36,709 nt of DNA from CAZDBA01 sp964503615 (GTDB lineage Bacteria; Planctomycetota; Planctomycetia; Pirellulales; Pirellulaceae), in assembly GCA_964503615.1 (NCBI GenBank), contig CAZDBA010000027.1:1-36709 (forward strand), in the 5' to 3' direction. Below, one piece after another: positions 16,900 through 24,405 of the stretch (position 1 is the first letter of the stretch; each line of letters begins with the position of its first letter). The translations under genes were made by a program, and so were the position numbers. The notes under the pieces are model-generated. The model ran no database searches, was not told the origin of the DNA, and worked only from the letters and a program-made list of their open reading frames with translations.

Positions 16900-19800
16900 A
16901 TGAAGCTGACCGACCTCAACCTCAACGACATCGGCGTTTGCCGCAATGTCAATTTCTCAAGACTTGCAACCGGCTTGAATCTGATCTACGGAGAGAACGG
17001 TTCCGGCAAGTCAACCCTACGACGGTACGTGCGCGGAGTGTTGTTCGGATTCGACCAACCGTTCTGGACGACCTTTCTCAATCAACAAGTTCCCCGCACG
17101 GGAGTGACTTACGGACAACCGACTGGGCAACTGGGGATTGCGAACTCTCAAGGAGCGTTTCGAGCTTCTCGCGCGCTTCAGCAAAATGCACCTTTGGAGA
17201 TCTCAGCAACGGATGGGACACGGGCAAATGCCGTAAATTCGTTGACGTCAAATTTGTCCGCGAGCGCCTACGATGCGTTTTTTGATATCGATCTACAGAA
17301 TCGAGTCGATCAGGCGTACCGCGCTGCCGCGCAGCTGCAGACTCAGTTGGGCGTAACAACTGGACTTAGCCGCTGGGCAACCGAAACAGAGTACCAACAG
17401 TGGAAGACACAAGCGGAAGCACGCGTTCGGCAACTGGAAGTTCTCAAGCTGGAACTCAACAAAGTCGAAACAGAACGAGCGCAGGCAATTCGAAATCTGG
17501 AATCGTATCGCGCGAGTATCGGAACTCAGTTGCAAACGATCGAGTCAGAAATCTTGGCGGTAAACCGACAAGCTGACGAGTTGGCGTTGCAAATTAATTC
17601 ACTTCGTTCCCAAATCGAAACGATCGACCGCGAGCTGGCTCAGTTGCAGCGCCAGATTGATACGGCGGCCAGCACGGCAAAGTACGTTCCTGTTCCGGCT
17701 GCTCCACAACAAATCGAGTCGCCTGCAATGTTGTATGAGCGACTGGATGAAATTGACAACCAGATTGGTCGCTGGCGGAGGGTACAGACTGACATCCAAA
17801 ATCAACGGGTACGGTTGCGTGATGAAATGGTCGTCTGGAACGACCTTACACTTGAATCCCAAGAGCACCCCTATCATCGAGCGCGTGCGATCCTTGTCAG
17901 CCTCGAAGCCAAAGTCGACTTGATTGAGAATCAAGCTCATACGATCGAAGTCGGTCAATCGAACCCATCGGAAACGGCTCGTGGTGTGGTTTCCAGTTGT
18001 GGCCAAATGCGGGATGAGCTTTATTCGCTTTGTCAGGAACTTGGAAGTCAATACAAACATATTCGGCACAAAGCAGCTGTGGCCGAGCTGAAACAACTTC
18101 GCCGTTGCTATAACGAAATGGGCGATAACATTGAGCGTCTTGTCAGTCGCCGCGAAAAAACGATTTCTGAGATCCGTCAATTGGATCCGGCCGGGGCCGA
18201 CGCGATTATGCGAGCGGAAAACAACTTTTGCCAGTGTGCTCGACATGAAGGTTATCTCGAAGCACGCCGACGATTTATTGGCACGGTTGGAGCGGTTCAG
18301 ACGCCCAAAGTCGACTATTCTCTGGTTGCACCGAACTTGACCGCCGAGCGTCAAAGGTTGGGCGAGTTGCAGCATCGACGCAACCAATTGGCTGCACAGT
18401 TGAACGGATTGGAAGCTCAAGCAAAACAGGTTGAAGTCAGTCGCGTTAACTTGCTCAGACGACGTGATTCGCAGCCGGCTGGTAGCGAATCGCAACTACA
18501 GTCTCAGATTTCGCAGCTGGAAATTCGAGCTCGCCAAATTAACGAGCAACTTGCTACGTTGCATTCCGCTATCGAGCAAGATCGGGTGTTGGGCAGGACG
18601 GCTCCGAATCCCGTTTTGGCCAAAGCCAATCAATTCCTGAACCGGACGAGCGAAGGCGATCTTAGCAGCGTTTGGTTGACGGCAGACGAATCACGAATTC
18701 AGGTTTCTGATCGACAGGGTTCAACGATTCCGTTTACGTCACTGGGCCCTGGTGATCAACATCTGGTAACGCTCAGCTTGTGCCTTGCAGGGGCAACAAG
18801 CGTTTCCGCTACTGTTCCTGTGTCGATTGACGATGTGTTTGCAAATATTGACAAGTCGCGTGCCATTGCGATCGCTCGATTGCTGACAGAACTGGCTAAT
18901 CAAGGACAGCAAGTTTTTGCTTACACGTGTCGGCGAGGAGCGATCGACTCGTTGCGATCACTAGCGAGCAATACTTATACCGTTTTCGAAATGCCTGAAA
19001 CGGGCGTCTCAACATCACCCGTCGTCTATCCTGATCGCACACCGTATGTGGCTCCGGCTCCAGCTCCGATTCCTCCAAAGGAAAGACCAAGATTCTCGCA
19101 CGATCCTGGTCCTAAGTTTGCTGAGACGTCACAGTTGAATACCTACCCGTATTTGAAGTACCCCGTTGTGGGAACGGTTGCCCAATCGGTTGCACCTGAT
19201 GTTCAGCCGGGATATCAACAATTGGCTCCCGTCCCTCCCGTTTCCTATACTCCGCCAGTTCCGGCTCGGCCTGTTTCACCACGCCCTAATACTCCCAGTC
19301 GTCGCACCGTTGCTCAAGAGTTAACTCCTCGCGTGGTCACAGAAACGACTCGGCTAAACGACTTTGGATCGGTAAATGCAGAACTGGCAGCAGCTTTGTC
19401 AAGTGTTGGCGTGACTACGGTTGGTCAGTTGTTGGACCTGGATCCTGATCGGCTGCCCGCACCATTGGTTGGTATTGGTGTGACCGCGGATCAAATCGAC
19501 CGTTGGCAAGCTCAAACCTGGATGTTGGTTTGTGTGCCAGGAATGCAATTGTCGGATGCTCGAGTGTTAGTGGCCAGCGGAATCCAAGAACCTGAGCAAC
19601 TGGATACGACCCCCTACGACCAACTTGTTTCTCGGGTCTCGCGCTACTTGCAATCGGGCAATGGGCAGAGGGACTATCCTAACTACCAGTTTGATCGTAC
19701 CCGAGTTGATCGTTGGTACGATGCACTCCGTTCAACACGCTCGAATTGGCGACGTGATACCGGCTACAGTCGGCGCTACCGACGTGGACAACGAAGTCGT

Positions 19801-20472
19801 CAGAGTCACTCGCATCGTTCTGCCTCATCTCAGTTTCAAAACGATAACCACAACGATGGGCGTAGTAATCGTGATGGGGCGATTCGCGAATACGAAGCGC
19901 ACACAAGATTGCGAGCTGTTTCGGAGCGAAGCGAATCGGAACGAAGCAAATCGGAGCGTCAACCGCGTGAGCGCCGCAAGGCTCGTGAGTCACGAACTGA
20001 ACGAAAGGCAAAGGTCACATCGACTGGCAAAAAGCTGAAGTTCTTTTTGGAACTGACCGACCATGTCGAAGCTGCTCCATCGATCGGCCCTAAAACAGCT
20101 GAGCGATTCGAGAAAATCGGTGTAGTTACGATTGCCGACTTTCTTCGACAGACCGCTGAGTCGATGGCCAGCAAGATTAATTACAAACGAATCACTACCA
20201 ATGTGATTCGTCAGTGGCAGCAACATGCTCGACTGGTTTGCCGAATTCCGAACTTGCGTGGGCATGATGCTCAACTGCTGGTTGCCTGTGGAATCACCGA
20301 TCCTCAAGAGCTGGCGGGGATGTCACCTGATGCTGTTTACGGAATCGTCGGCCCGTTCTCGGAAACCAAAGAAGGGTTGAAGATCATTCGTTCGGGCAAG
20401 AAACCGGACTTGGCAGAAGTACGAGACTGGATTGAGTGGGCATCGAATCACCGCTCTCTTCAAGCAGCTTAA
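16900..20472 (+). CDS. YhaN/SMC-like ATPase fused to two DUF4332 modules
   Basis: The 1190-residue protein starts as a YhaN-type AAA ATPase. Walker A is GENGSGKST at residues 31-39, followed by LRRYVRGVLFGF. Coiled-coil and helical segments run from about 140 to 590. The second half of the ATPase head holds a signature-like SLGPGDQHLVTLSLCLA (near 612) and a Walker B-like VPVSIDDVFANID (near 640). A Pro-rich linker follows (about 705-805), then a DUF4332 helix-hairpin-helix module (about 815-935, with VGQLLDLD and ARVLVASGI), an Arg/Ser-rich linker (about 945-1040) and a second DUF4332 module (about 1045-1180, with PSIGPKTAERFEKIGV and AQLLVACGI). The family suggests DNA binding and repair or chromosome handling. 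No SbcD/YhaO nuclease partner is adjacent. The start at 16900 has weak GTGAAG upstream but fits the ATPase N-terminus. Confidence 0.85.
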   Translation: MKLTDLNLNDIGVCRNVNFSRLATGLNLIYGENGSGKSTLRRYVRGVLFGFDQPFWTTFLNQQVPRTGVTYGQPTGQLGIANSQGAFRASRALQQNAPLEISATDGTRANAVNSLTSNLSASAYDAFFDIDLQNRVDQAYRAAAQLQTQLGVTTGLSRWATETEYQQWKTQAEARVRQLEVLKLELNKVETERAQAIRNLESYRASIGTQLQTIESEILAVNRQADELALQINSLRSQIETIDRELAQLQRQIDTAASTAKYVPVPAAPQQIESPAMLYERLDEIDNQIGRWRRVQTDIQNQRVRLRDEMVVWNDLTLESQEHPYHRARAILVSLEAKVDLIENQAHTIEVGQSNPSETARGVVSSCGQMRDELYSLCQELGSQYKHIRHKAAVAELKQLRRCYNEMGDNIERLVSRREKTISEIRQLDPAGADAIMRAENNFCQCARHEGYLEARRRFIGTVGAVQTPKVDYSLVAPNLTAERQRLGELQHRRNQLAAQLNGLEAQAKQVEVSRVNLLRRRDSQPAGSESQLQSQISQLEIRARQINEQLATLHSAIEQDRVLGRTAPNPVLAKANQFLNRTSEGDLSSVWLTADESRIQVSDRQGSTIPFTSLGPGDQHLVTLSLCLAGATSVSATVPVSIDDVFANIDKSRAIAIARLLTELANQGQQVFAYTCRRGAIDSLRSLASNTYTVFEMPETGVSTSPVVYPDRTPYVAPAPAPIPPKERPRFSHDPGPKFAETSQLNTYPYLKYPVVGTVAQSVAPDVQPGYQQLAPVPPVSYTPPVPARPVSPRPNTPSRRTVAQELTPRVVTETTRLNDFGSVNAELAAALSSVGVTTVGQLLDLDPDRLPAPLVGIGVTADQIDRWQAQTWMLVCVPGMQLSDARVLVASGIQEPEQLDTTPYDQLVSRVSRYLQSGNGQRDYPNYQFDRTRVDRWYDALRSTRSNWRRDTGYSRRYRRGQRSRQSHSHRSASSQFQNDNHNDGRSNRDGAIREYEAHTRLRAVSERSESERSKSERQPRERRKARESRTERKAKVTSTGKKLKFFLELTDHVEAAPSIGPKTAERFEKIGVVTIADFLRQTAESMASKINYKRITTNVIRQWQQHARLVCRIPNLRGHDAQLLVACGITDPQELAGMSPDAVYGIVGPFSETKEGLKIIRSGKKPDLAEVRDWIEWASNHRSLQAA

Positions 20473-20501
20473 TTTTCAATCTACAGTCTTCCTTGAGACG
20501 G

Positions 20502-20543
20502 CAAAACGGCGTGGCGCCCTCGGGCTCCGTGCCGTTTTGTTTT
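20502..20543 (+). terminator. intrinsic terminator after the ATPase gene
   Basis: CAAAACGGC (20502-20510) pairs perfectly with GCCGTTTTG (20531-20539), with an inner GCCC/GGGC hairpin, and is followed by TTTT. The A-rich left arm means it may also work on the opposite strand, but no gene there needs it. Confidence 0.88.
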
Positions 20544-20718
20544 AGGTAGCTGGATTCGCCAGTTACGTAGCTCCCCTCTCCGAGCCGAATGTTAACGCCT
20601 CGAAGCGGCGTGCTACTTTGACAAGCAATTCTGCACTAGCAGTTGGAAAACGGCCGTCCGCAGATTAACCTTTGTTTTCGAATTGAACATAGATAACACC
20701 GAACTTGGAGAAATTCGT

Positions 20719-21066
20719 ATGGCGAAAGTTGATTGGAGCTACCATCGGCCTGGCTGAAAGAGCTGTACTAAGACGCAAGAGTTTCTTGCGGAAGCAGGCG
20801 TAGTGGCCAAAGAAGAGGTCAACGCGAAAAAGGAAAAGTATCAACAGGCCGAAGCTGCAAAGTTGTTGAAGTCGACCACGCATTTGTTTGCTGCAAAAGG
20901 CAAGAAGGTCGTAAAGCTCGATCTGAAGAAGGATAAGCCCACTGAGGAAGAGCTCCTCAAATTGGTCTTGGGGCCCACGGGCAACTTGCGAGCTCCTACA
21001 CTACGAATGGGAAAGAAACTGATCGTCGGTTTCAACGTCGAAATGTACGAAGAGCTATTCGGATAA
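20719..21066 (+). CDS. ArsC/Spx-like selenoprotein (UGA read as selenocysteine)
   Basis: Read through one in-frame TGA (20755-20757), the gene codes 115 residues with thioredoxin-fold ArsC/Spx architecture. The N-terminus has a strand-loop pattern VDWSYHRPG-U-KSC, where selenocysteine 13 takes the place of the first Cys of the CxxC redox motif (UxxC, Cys16). Further on, RAPTLRMGKKLIVGFN matches the cis-Pro (Arg-x-Pro) and C-terminal GFN segment of ArsC and Spx. ATG at 20719 has GGAG at 20707-20710, eight bases upstream. A 7-bp SECIS-type hairpin follows the TGA at the right distance. A gene caller that does not allow Sec would start at GTG 20803 and lose the active site. The likely role is thiol/selenol redox chemistry; the substrate is unknown, and arsenate reduction is not implied. 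SelA, SelB, SelC and SelD must be encoded elsewhere. Confidence 0.9.
20774..20790 (+). promoter_or_regulatory. bacterial SECIS-type hairpin
   Basis: CGCAAGA (20774-20780) pairs perfectly with TCTTGCG (20784-20790) around the loop GTT. The loop starts 23 bases after the UGA, within the 16-37 base range of the published bacterial SECIS model, and has a G as its first base, as that model expects. It should direct SelB with Sec-tRNA to the UGA at 20755. Confidence 0.82.
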
Positions 21067-21114
21067 CGGTTGGGTGCTGTTGTTGTGTCTTGAACAGTAT
21101 CGGTTGTCGTAGCT

Positions 21115-22071
21115 TTATCGAAGCTTCTTGGCAGCGGATTTAGGTTTTCGAGAAACGGCTCGTGCTCGCGGATGCGCTTTTTCGTAAACCGCTCGGATTC
21201 CTGCCGTGCTGACATGCGTGTAGATCTGGGTTGTGACAAGGCTCTTATGGCCCAACAGTTCCTGAACACTACGTATGTCGGCGCCAGCATCTAACAGGTG
21301 AGTTGCGAAACTATGGCGAAGCGTATGCGGTGATGTTTGCAAGTCTAGTCCCGTGAGTTTGAGATACTTTTCCAGCATTCGGCCGATACTTCGTGTCGTG
21401 ATCCGTTTGCCGAACTTGTTCAGAAAGACGGGTGGGTTTTTGGATTCGCTTTGAGAGCCTTTGAATGCGTGGTGTCGCATCCAGCGTTTGATGGCTCGAA
21501 CGGCAAAACTTCCCAACGGCGCCAGTCGCTCCTTTTTGCCTTTTCCACGAACATGAACCAACCCGCCTTGAAGATCTAAATCAAAAGTGTTGATACCGAC
21601 CAACTCACTGACGCGCAAGCCCGCCGAGTAAAGCGTCTCAAGGATCGCACGGTCGCGTGCTCCCATCGGATCTTTGGGAGGGGCTTTCAGCAAGCGACCG
21701 ATTTCTTTTGTGGTCAGGAAATGAGGCAGCTTGCGCTCGCGTCGCGGGTTGCGAAGGGGCTGGGCTGGGTTGGAATCACAAAGTTTCTCACGTTGGCAGA
21801 AACGGAAAAAACTTCGTAGCGATGCCATCTTTCGCGCCACCGAGGACTTGGCGTATCCCGCTTCGTGAAGTGCTGCGATGTAGGTCCGTAGATCCAGTGG
21901 GCGAATCTGATCGGGACGGGGGACCGAGCCCAGCGATTCTCCAAGAAACGTCGCTAGTGTCGTGAGATCCTCGCTGTACGATTTGATCGTAAGTTCCGAA
22001 GCGTTTCTCTCGACCTGTAAATATCTCAAGAACCGTTTGATTGCGTTGATCATGCCGCGGTGCCAGTTCAA
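21115..22071 (-). CDS. xerC: tyrosine recombinase XerC/XerD
   Basis: The 318-residue protein has the N-terminal core-binding domain of Xer recombinases (FLRYLQVERNASELTIKSY) and all catalytic residues: Arg153 in AGLRVSELVG, Lys177 in GKGKKER, His249 and Arg252 in SPHTLRHSF, His275 in LLGHKS, and the nucleophile Tyr284 in QIYTHVS. Xer proteins resolve chromosome dimers at dif. The choice between XerC and XerD cannot be made by eye. The start may be 22071 or the Met seven codons in (22053), where similarity to Xer begins. The C-terminus has a basic extension (RARAVSRKPKSAAKKL). No transposon or integron context is present, supporting a housekeeping role. A small gene lies 81 bases upstream in the same direction. 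Confidence 0.88.
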   Translation of the reverse strand: MNWHRGMINAIKRFLRYLQVERNASELTIKSYSEDLTTLATFLGESLGSVPRPDQIRPLDLRTYIAALHEAGYAKSSVARKMASLRSFFRFCQREKLCDSNPAQPLRNPRRERKLPHFLTTKEIGRLLKAPPKDPMGARDRAILETLYSAGLRVSELVGINTFDLDLQGGLVHVRGKGKKERLAPLGSFAVRAIKRWMRHHAFKGSQSESKNPPVFLNKFGKRITTRSIGRMLEKYLKLTGLDLQTSPHTLRHSFATHLLDAGADIRSVQELLGHKSLVTTQIYTHVSTAGIRAVYEKAHPRARAVSRKPKSAAKKLR

Positions 22072-22152
22072 GCTCGGAGAAAGAGAGATTAACGGTTTTG
22101 AAAATTGCTGCGGCGGAAGCAGTTTTCAATCGGTGACGTCGAGTCTTCTGGC

Positions 22153-22440
22153 CTACAAAGTTGGCTCTTCGCCTGATAGCAAATCGGTGATCGGCGGAAC
22201 TTCGAATCGGGGAAGAGGAGCTGGAACTGCTGGAGCTGCCGCCGGAGTCTCTTCTTTCTTTTTGGTCGATCGAATCTTTTGGCTCATGACAGCAGCATCG
22301 TACCAAGAGAAACTCAATGAAGAATCGGAAGCGTAGCGGCCCAAGGTACGCAATGTCTCTGCTCTAGTGTCGTCATTGAATAAAAACAGATAGCGTTCTT
22401 CGCCCTTTACCAAAGCCAATACGTTGATGTCGTCAGACAA
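22153..22440 (-). CDS. small hypothetical protein
   Basis: A 95-residue protein with a compact, helical N-terminal part (KGEERYLFLFNDDTRAETLR) and a Pro/Ala-rich C-terminal third. It starts with TTG at 22440; an in-frame stop lies six codons upstream and no other start is available, so if real it must use TTG (a GGGG run lies a few bases upstream). The amino acid composition looks like a true soluble protein. I do not recognise a named family. It precedes the Xer recombinase gene in the same direction by 81 bases and may be co-transcribed. Confidence 0.55.
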   Translation of the reverse strand: MSDDINVLALVKGEERYLFLFNDDTRAETLRTLGRYASDSSLSFSWYDAAVMSQKIRSTKKKEETPAAAPAVPAPLPRFEVPPITDLLSGEEPTL

Positions 22441-22963
22441 TGTTCGCCCCGTTGTTCACTGTGTATCGACTGCGTTTTGAGCAACCCGAATGCTCGCCCA
22501 CAATCAATCAATTTTTAATTCCCTGATGCTGAGAGGTATCGGCGAAACGGGAGGCAAGCAATACATCTGTTGAAGCAAACAGGACTTAGTTCGAAACTGA
22601 TAGTTCTAACGGCGATACAACCGGTATCTTGGATGCATTTAGACGAAAAGCGCAAGCAAAATTGAGGGGGAACCAACAGAATGCAAACGATACCGACAGC
22701 ACAATTTTCCCGCGAGTATGAACTAGCTAACCTTTGGAGCATGCCCAATTACAACAGAGATGCCCGAAAAGGAATCCGAGTTGGTGTGGGGCTGATCTGA
22801 CGTTAGTTGATCTGTCGACACGATTCGCTGTGCGCTTGTGTCGTAGAGTGAAGCATTTGCCGAGAAATTTGCAAAAGCTCCGCTGTATTTGCAAGCTTGT
22901 GCCGACGATTATTGATGTAAATTCGACTCGGTTCGAATCGCAAAGCTCATTGATCAACCGCGC
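22441..22963. other. intergenic region without a clear gene
   Basis: Open frames at 22515-22748 (minus) and 22734-23057 (plus) have no recognisable motif. The plus-strand one runs through the terminator of the neighbouring minus-strand gene, which argues against it. A GGTTCGAATC sequence near 22930 recalls a tRNA T-loop, but no acceptor or T stem can be built around it. Confidence 0.45.
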
Positions 22964-23001
22964 AAAGAAAAAGGTGGTGCGAAACGAATTCCGCAACCAC
23001 C
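22964..23001 (-). terminator. intrinsic terminator for the helix-turn-helix gene
   Basis: On the minus strand GGTGGT-T-GCG pairs with CGCACCACC (one bulged base) around an AT-rich loop, followed by TTTTTCTTT. It lies about 34 bases after the stop codon of the gene at 23035-24183. Confidence 0.8.
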
Positions 23002-23034
23002 TTAAAATTCTGGAGCAACACTTTAATTGCGATT

Positions 23035-24183
23035 TCAGCGTTCAAAACGACGTTTGAGAACTTCTTCTGAAAGTGCAGTCACTTTGGTGGATGCGACTAG
23101 ATCGGTTTGCAGGATATCGATCTCTTTTTTGCTTGCGGGCAAACTAAATTGAACAATAAACGCGCCAGCTTGAATCCCCTGCGATTGATAGGTGGGTGGC
23201 CAGAAATCTTCGCCACGCGTAGCCAACGAGCGAGCAAGCAAGCGGGTTGCTCGTCCGGAGAATCCGCCCAAAACCATTTCCAATCGTCCTAGCGATTCCC
23301 GATGGATATAAAACACGAAAGCACAATCTTCGCGCTTTTTAACAGACGCAAAGTTCTCCCATTTACCCGGTTCAATTTCAAAGTAAATTCCGGGCTCAAG
23401 CTCTTTGTCTTGCTGGCTGAGTTGAACACCCGCAACACACGAAGGCGGCTTGGGATCTTCTTCACGGTACCGCAAAAAGAAAGGAACTCGTCGGTCAGCC
23501 GAAGTGGGGACATCGTCCTGACTTTCAAAGGGAGCACAATCGAAAGCGGTAGCAAGAATCGTCTCGACAACCGGGTTGCTTTTAGTGCTGCCAATACCGA
23601 TGAGAGCTTTGTCACCTTTAGATTCGGAGAATACCTTGTAAACCCGCTTTGCGCGACGTTTGACTTCGTCGTCGGTAGCCTGGCCAGGGCTCCAAACGAG
23701 TGTCTGTTTCAAGTGTTCGGGGTGTGGCTTGCTTTGAGAAACCGACATCGAGAGGTTTTCGGTCTTTTTGTGTTTTGCGGTGCCTCCGAGTGTTGTGACT
23801 CCATTGAGCAACTCGCCAAGGAGAACCGAATCGGAAGCAACGACGAACGAGACATCGGGGTTTTCTTCGGCAGTGTCGCGGCGAACGCCCAGGCACATTT
23901 CCAAGCGGCTTCGACGGGCAAGAAGTTCCCAGAAGTTTTCCGGCTCTACGGAGAACAAACATCCCGGCAGTTGATCTGCGGTAGCATGTCCGTACTCGAT
24001 CAAATAATCGCAAAGTCGCGAGAGGGCTTTAAGCGGAATGTACTTCACTTCGTTCTTTAACAAAGCAGCGACCTGATGCCGGTCCAAGCCGGTGTACTCA
24101 ACGATCGACTTAATGGTACCAGGCCGTTTCCTAGGGTCCGGAATGTGACCTAAAATTTCGGCAAGTCGAAAACTGTACTGCAT
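23035..24183 (-). CDS. helix-turn-helix protein with unknown C-terminal domain
   Basis: The 382-residue protein begins with a Cro/C1-type (XRE-like) DNA-binding domain, about residues 20-65: SIVEYTGLDRHQVAALLKNE followed by IPLKALSRLCDYLIEYG, the classic two-helix and cap pattern. The rest is a soluble domain that I do not recognise. It includes KALIGIGSTKSNPVVETILA near residue 200, which looks like a small-residue loop of a Rossmann-like or phosphate-binding fold, and ends in beta-rich segments. It probably senses a ligand or binds a partner and regulates transcription. The gene is divergent from the secreted-protein gene at 24406, and the space between holds an inverted repeat at 24249-24262 that could be its operator. 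A good terminator follows the gene. Confidence 0.7.
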   Translation of the reverse strand: MQYSFRLAEILGHIPDPRKRPGTIKSIVEYTGLDRHQVAALLKNEVKYIPLKALSRLCDYLIEYGHATADQLPGCLFSVEPENFWELLARRSRLEMCLGVRRDTAEENPDVSFVVASDSVLLGELLNGVTTLGGTAKHKKTENLSMSVSQSKPHPEHLKQTLVWSPGQATDDEVKRRAKRVYKVFSESKGDKALIGIGSTKSNPVVETILATAFDCAPFESQDDVPTSADRRVPFFLRYREEDPKPPSCVAGVQLSQQDKELEPGIYFEIEPGKWENFASVKKREDCAFVFYIHRESLGRLEMVLGGFSGRATRLLARSLATRGEDFWPPTYQSQGIQAGAFIVQFSLPASKKEIDILQTDLVASTKVTALSEEVLKRRFER

Positions 24184-24248
24184 GATTGATCCAGTGTTAA
24201 AACGTTACGTGAAACTAAATCCACTTAGACCAAATATACATGGTACAA

Positions 24249-24262
24249 AGTTGAAATCAACT
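24249..24262. promoter_or_regulatory. inverted repeat, possible operator
   Basis: AGTTGA and TCAACT form a 6-2-6 inverted repeat, 66 bases upstream of the helix-turn-helix gene start and 144 bases upstream of the divergent gene. Two-fold symmetry and position fit an autoregulatory site for an XRE-type dimer; binding is inferred, not shown. Confidence 0.35.
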
Positions 24263-24405
24263 CCGTTGTTTTTGGGCAGCTCAAACAATTGGCACTTCGG
24301 TACTGTCGTTGCACGATTAATTAGCACGGTTTCTCTCTATGACGGTTGTTCGCATTTTGATAATGTCCGCGCCGAATGAAGAACAATTCAATTTGGAGTG
24401 GAAAA

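Noticed and set aside
20719..20802. TGA at 20755 as a nonsense mutation or sequencing error in a pseudogene
   Set aside because: It is the only disruption, it falls on the exact redox-active position before KSC, and a SECIS-type hairpin follows at the correct distance. Selenocysteine explains all of this better.
21115..22071. Integrase of a mobile element
   Set aside because: No attachment site duplication, tRNA target, or cargo genes were seen; the protein has standard chromosomal Xer length and motifs.
22920..22950. tRNA-like GGTTCGAATC
   Set aside because: The flanks do not pair as a T stem, and no acceptor, anticodon or D arm can be built around it.
22734..23057. 107-codon plus-strand open frame
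   Set aside because: It crosses the terminator and 3' end of the gene on the other strand and resembles no family.
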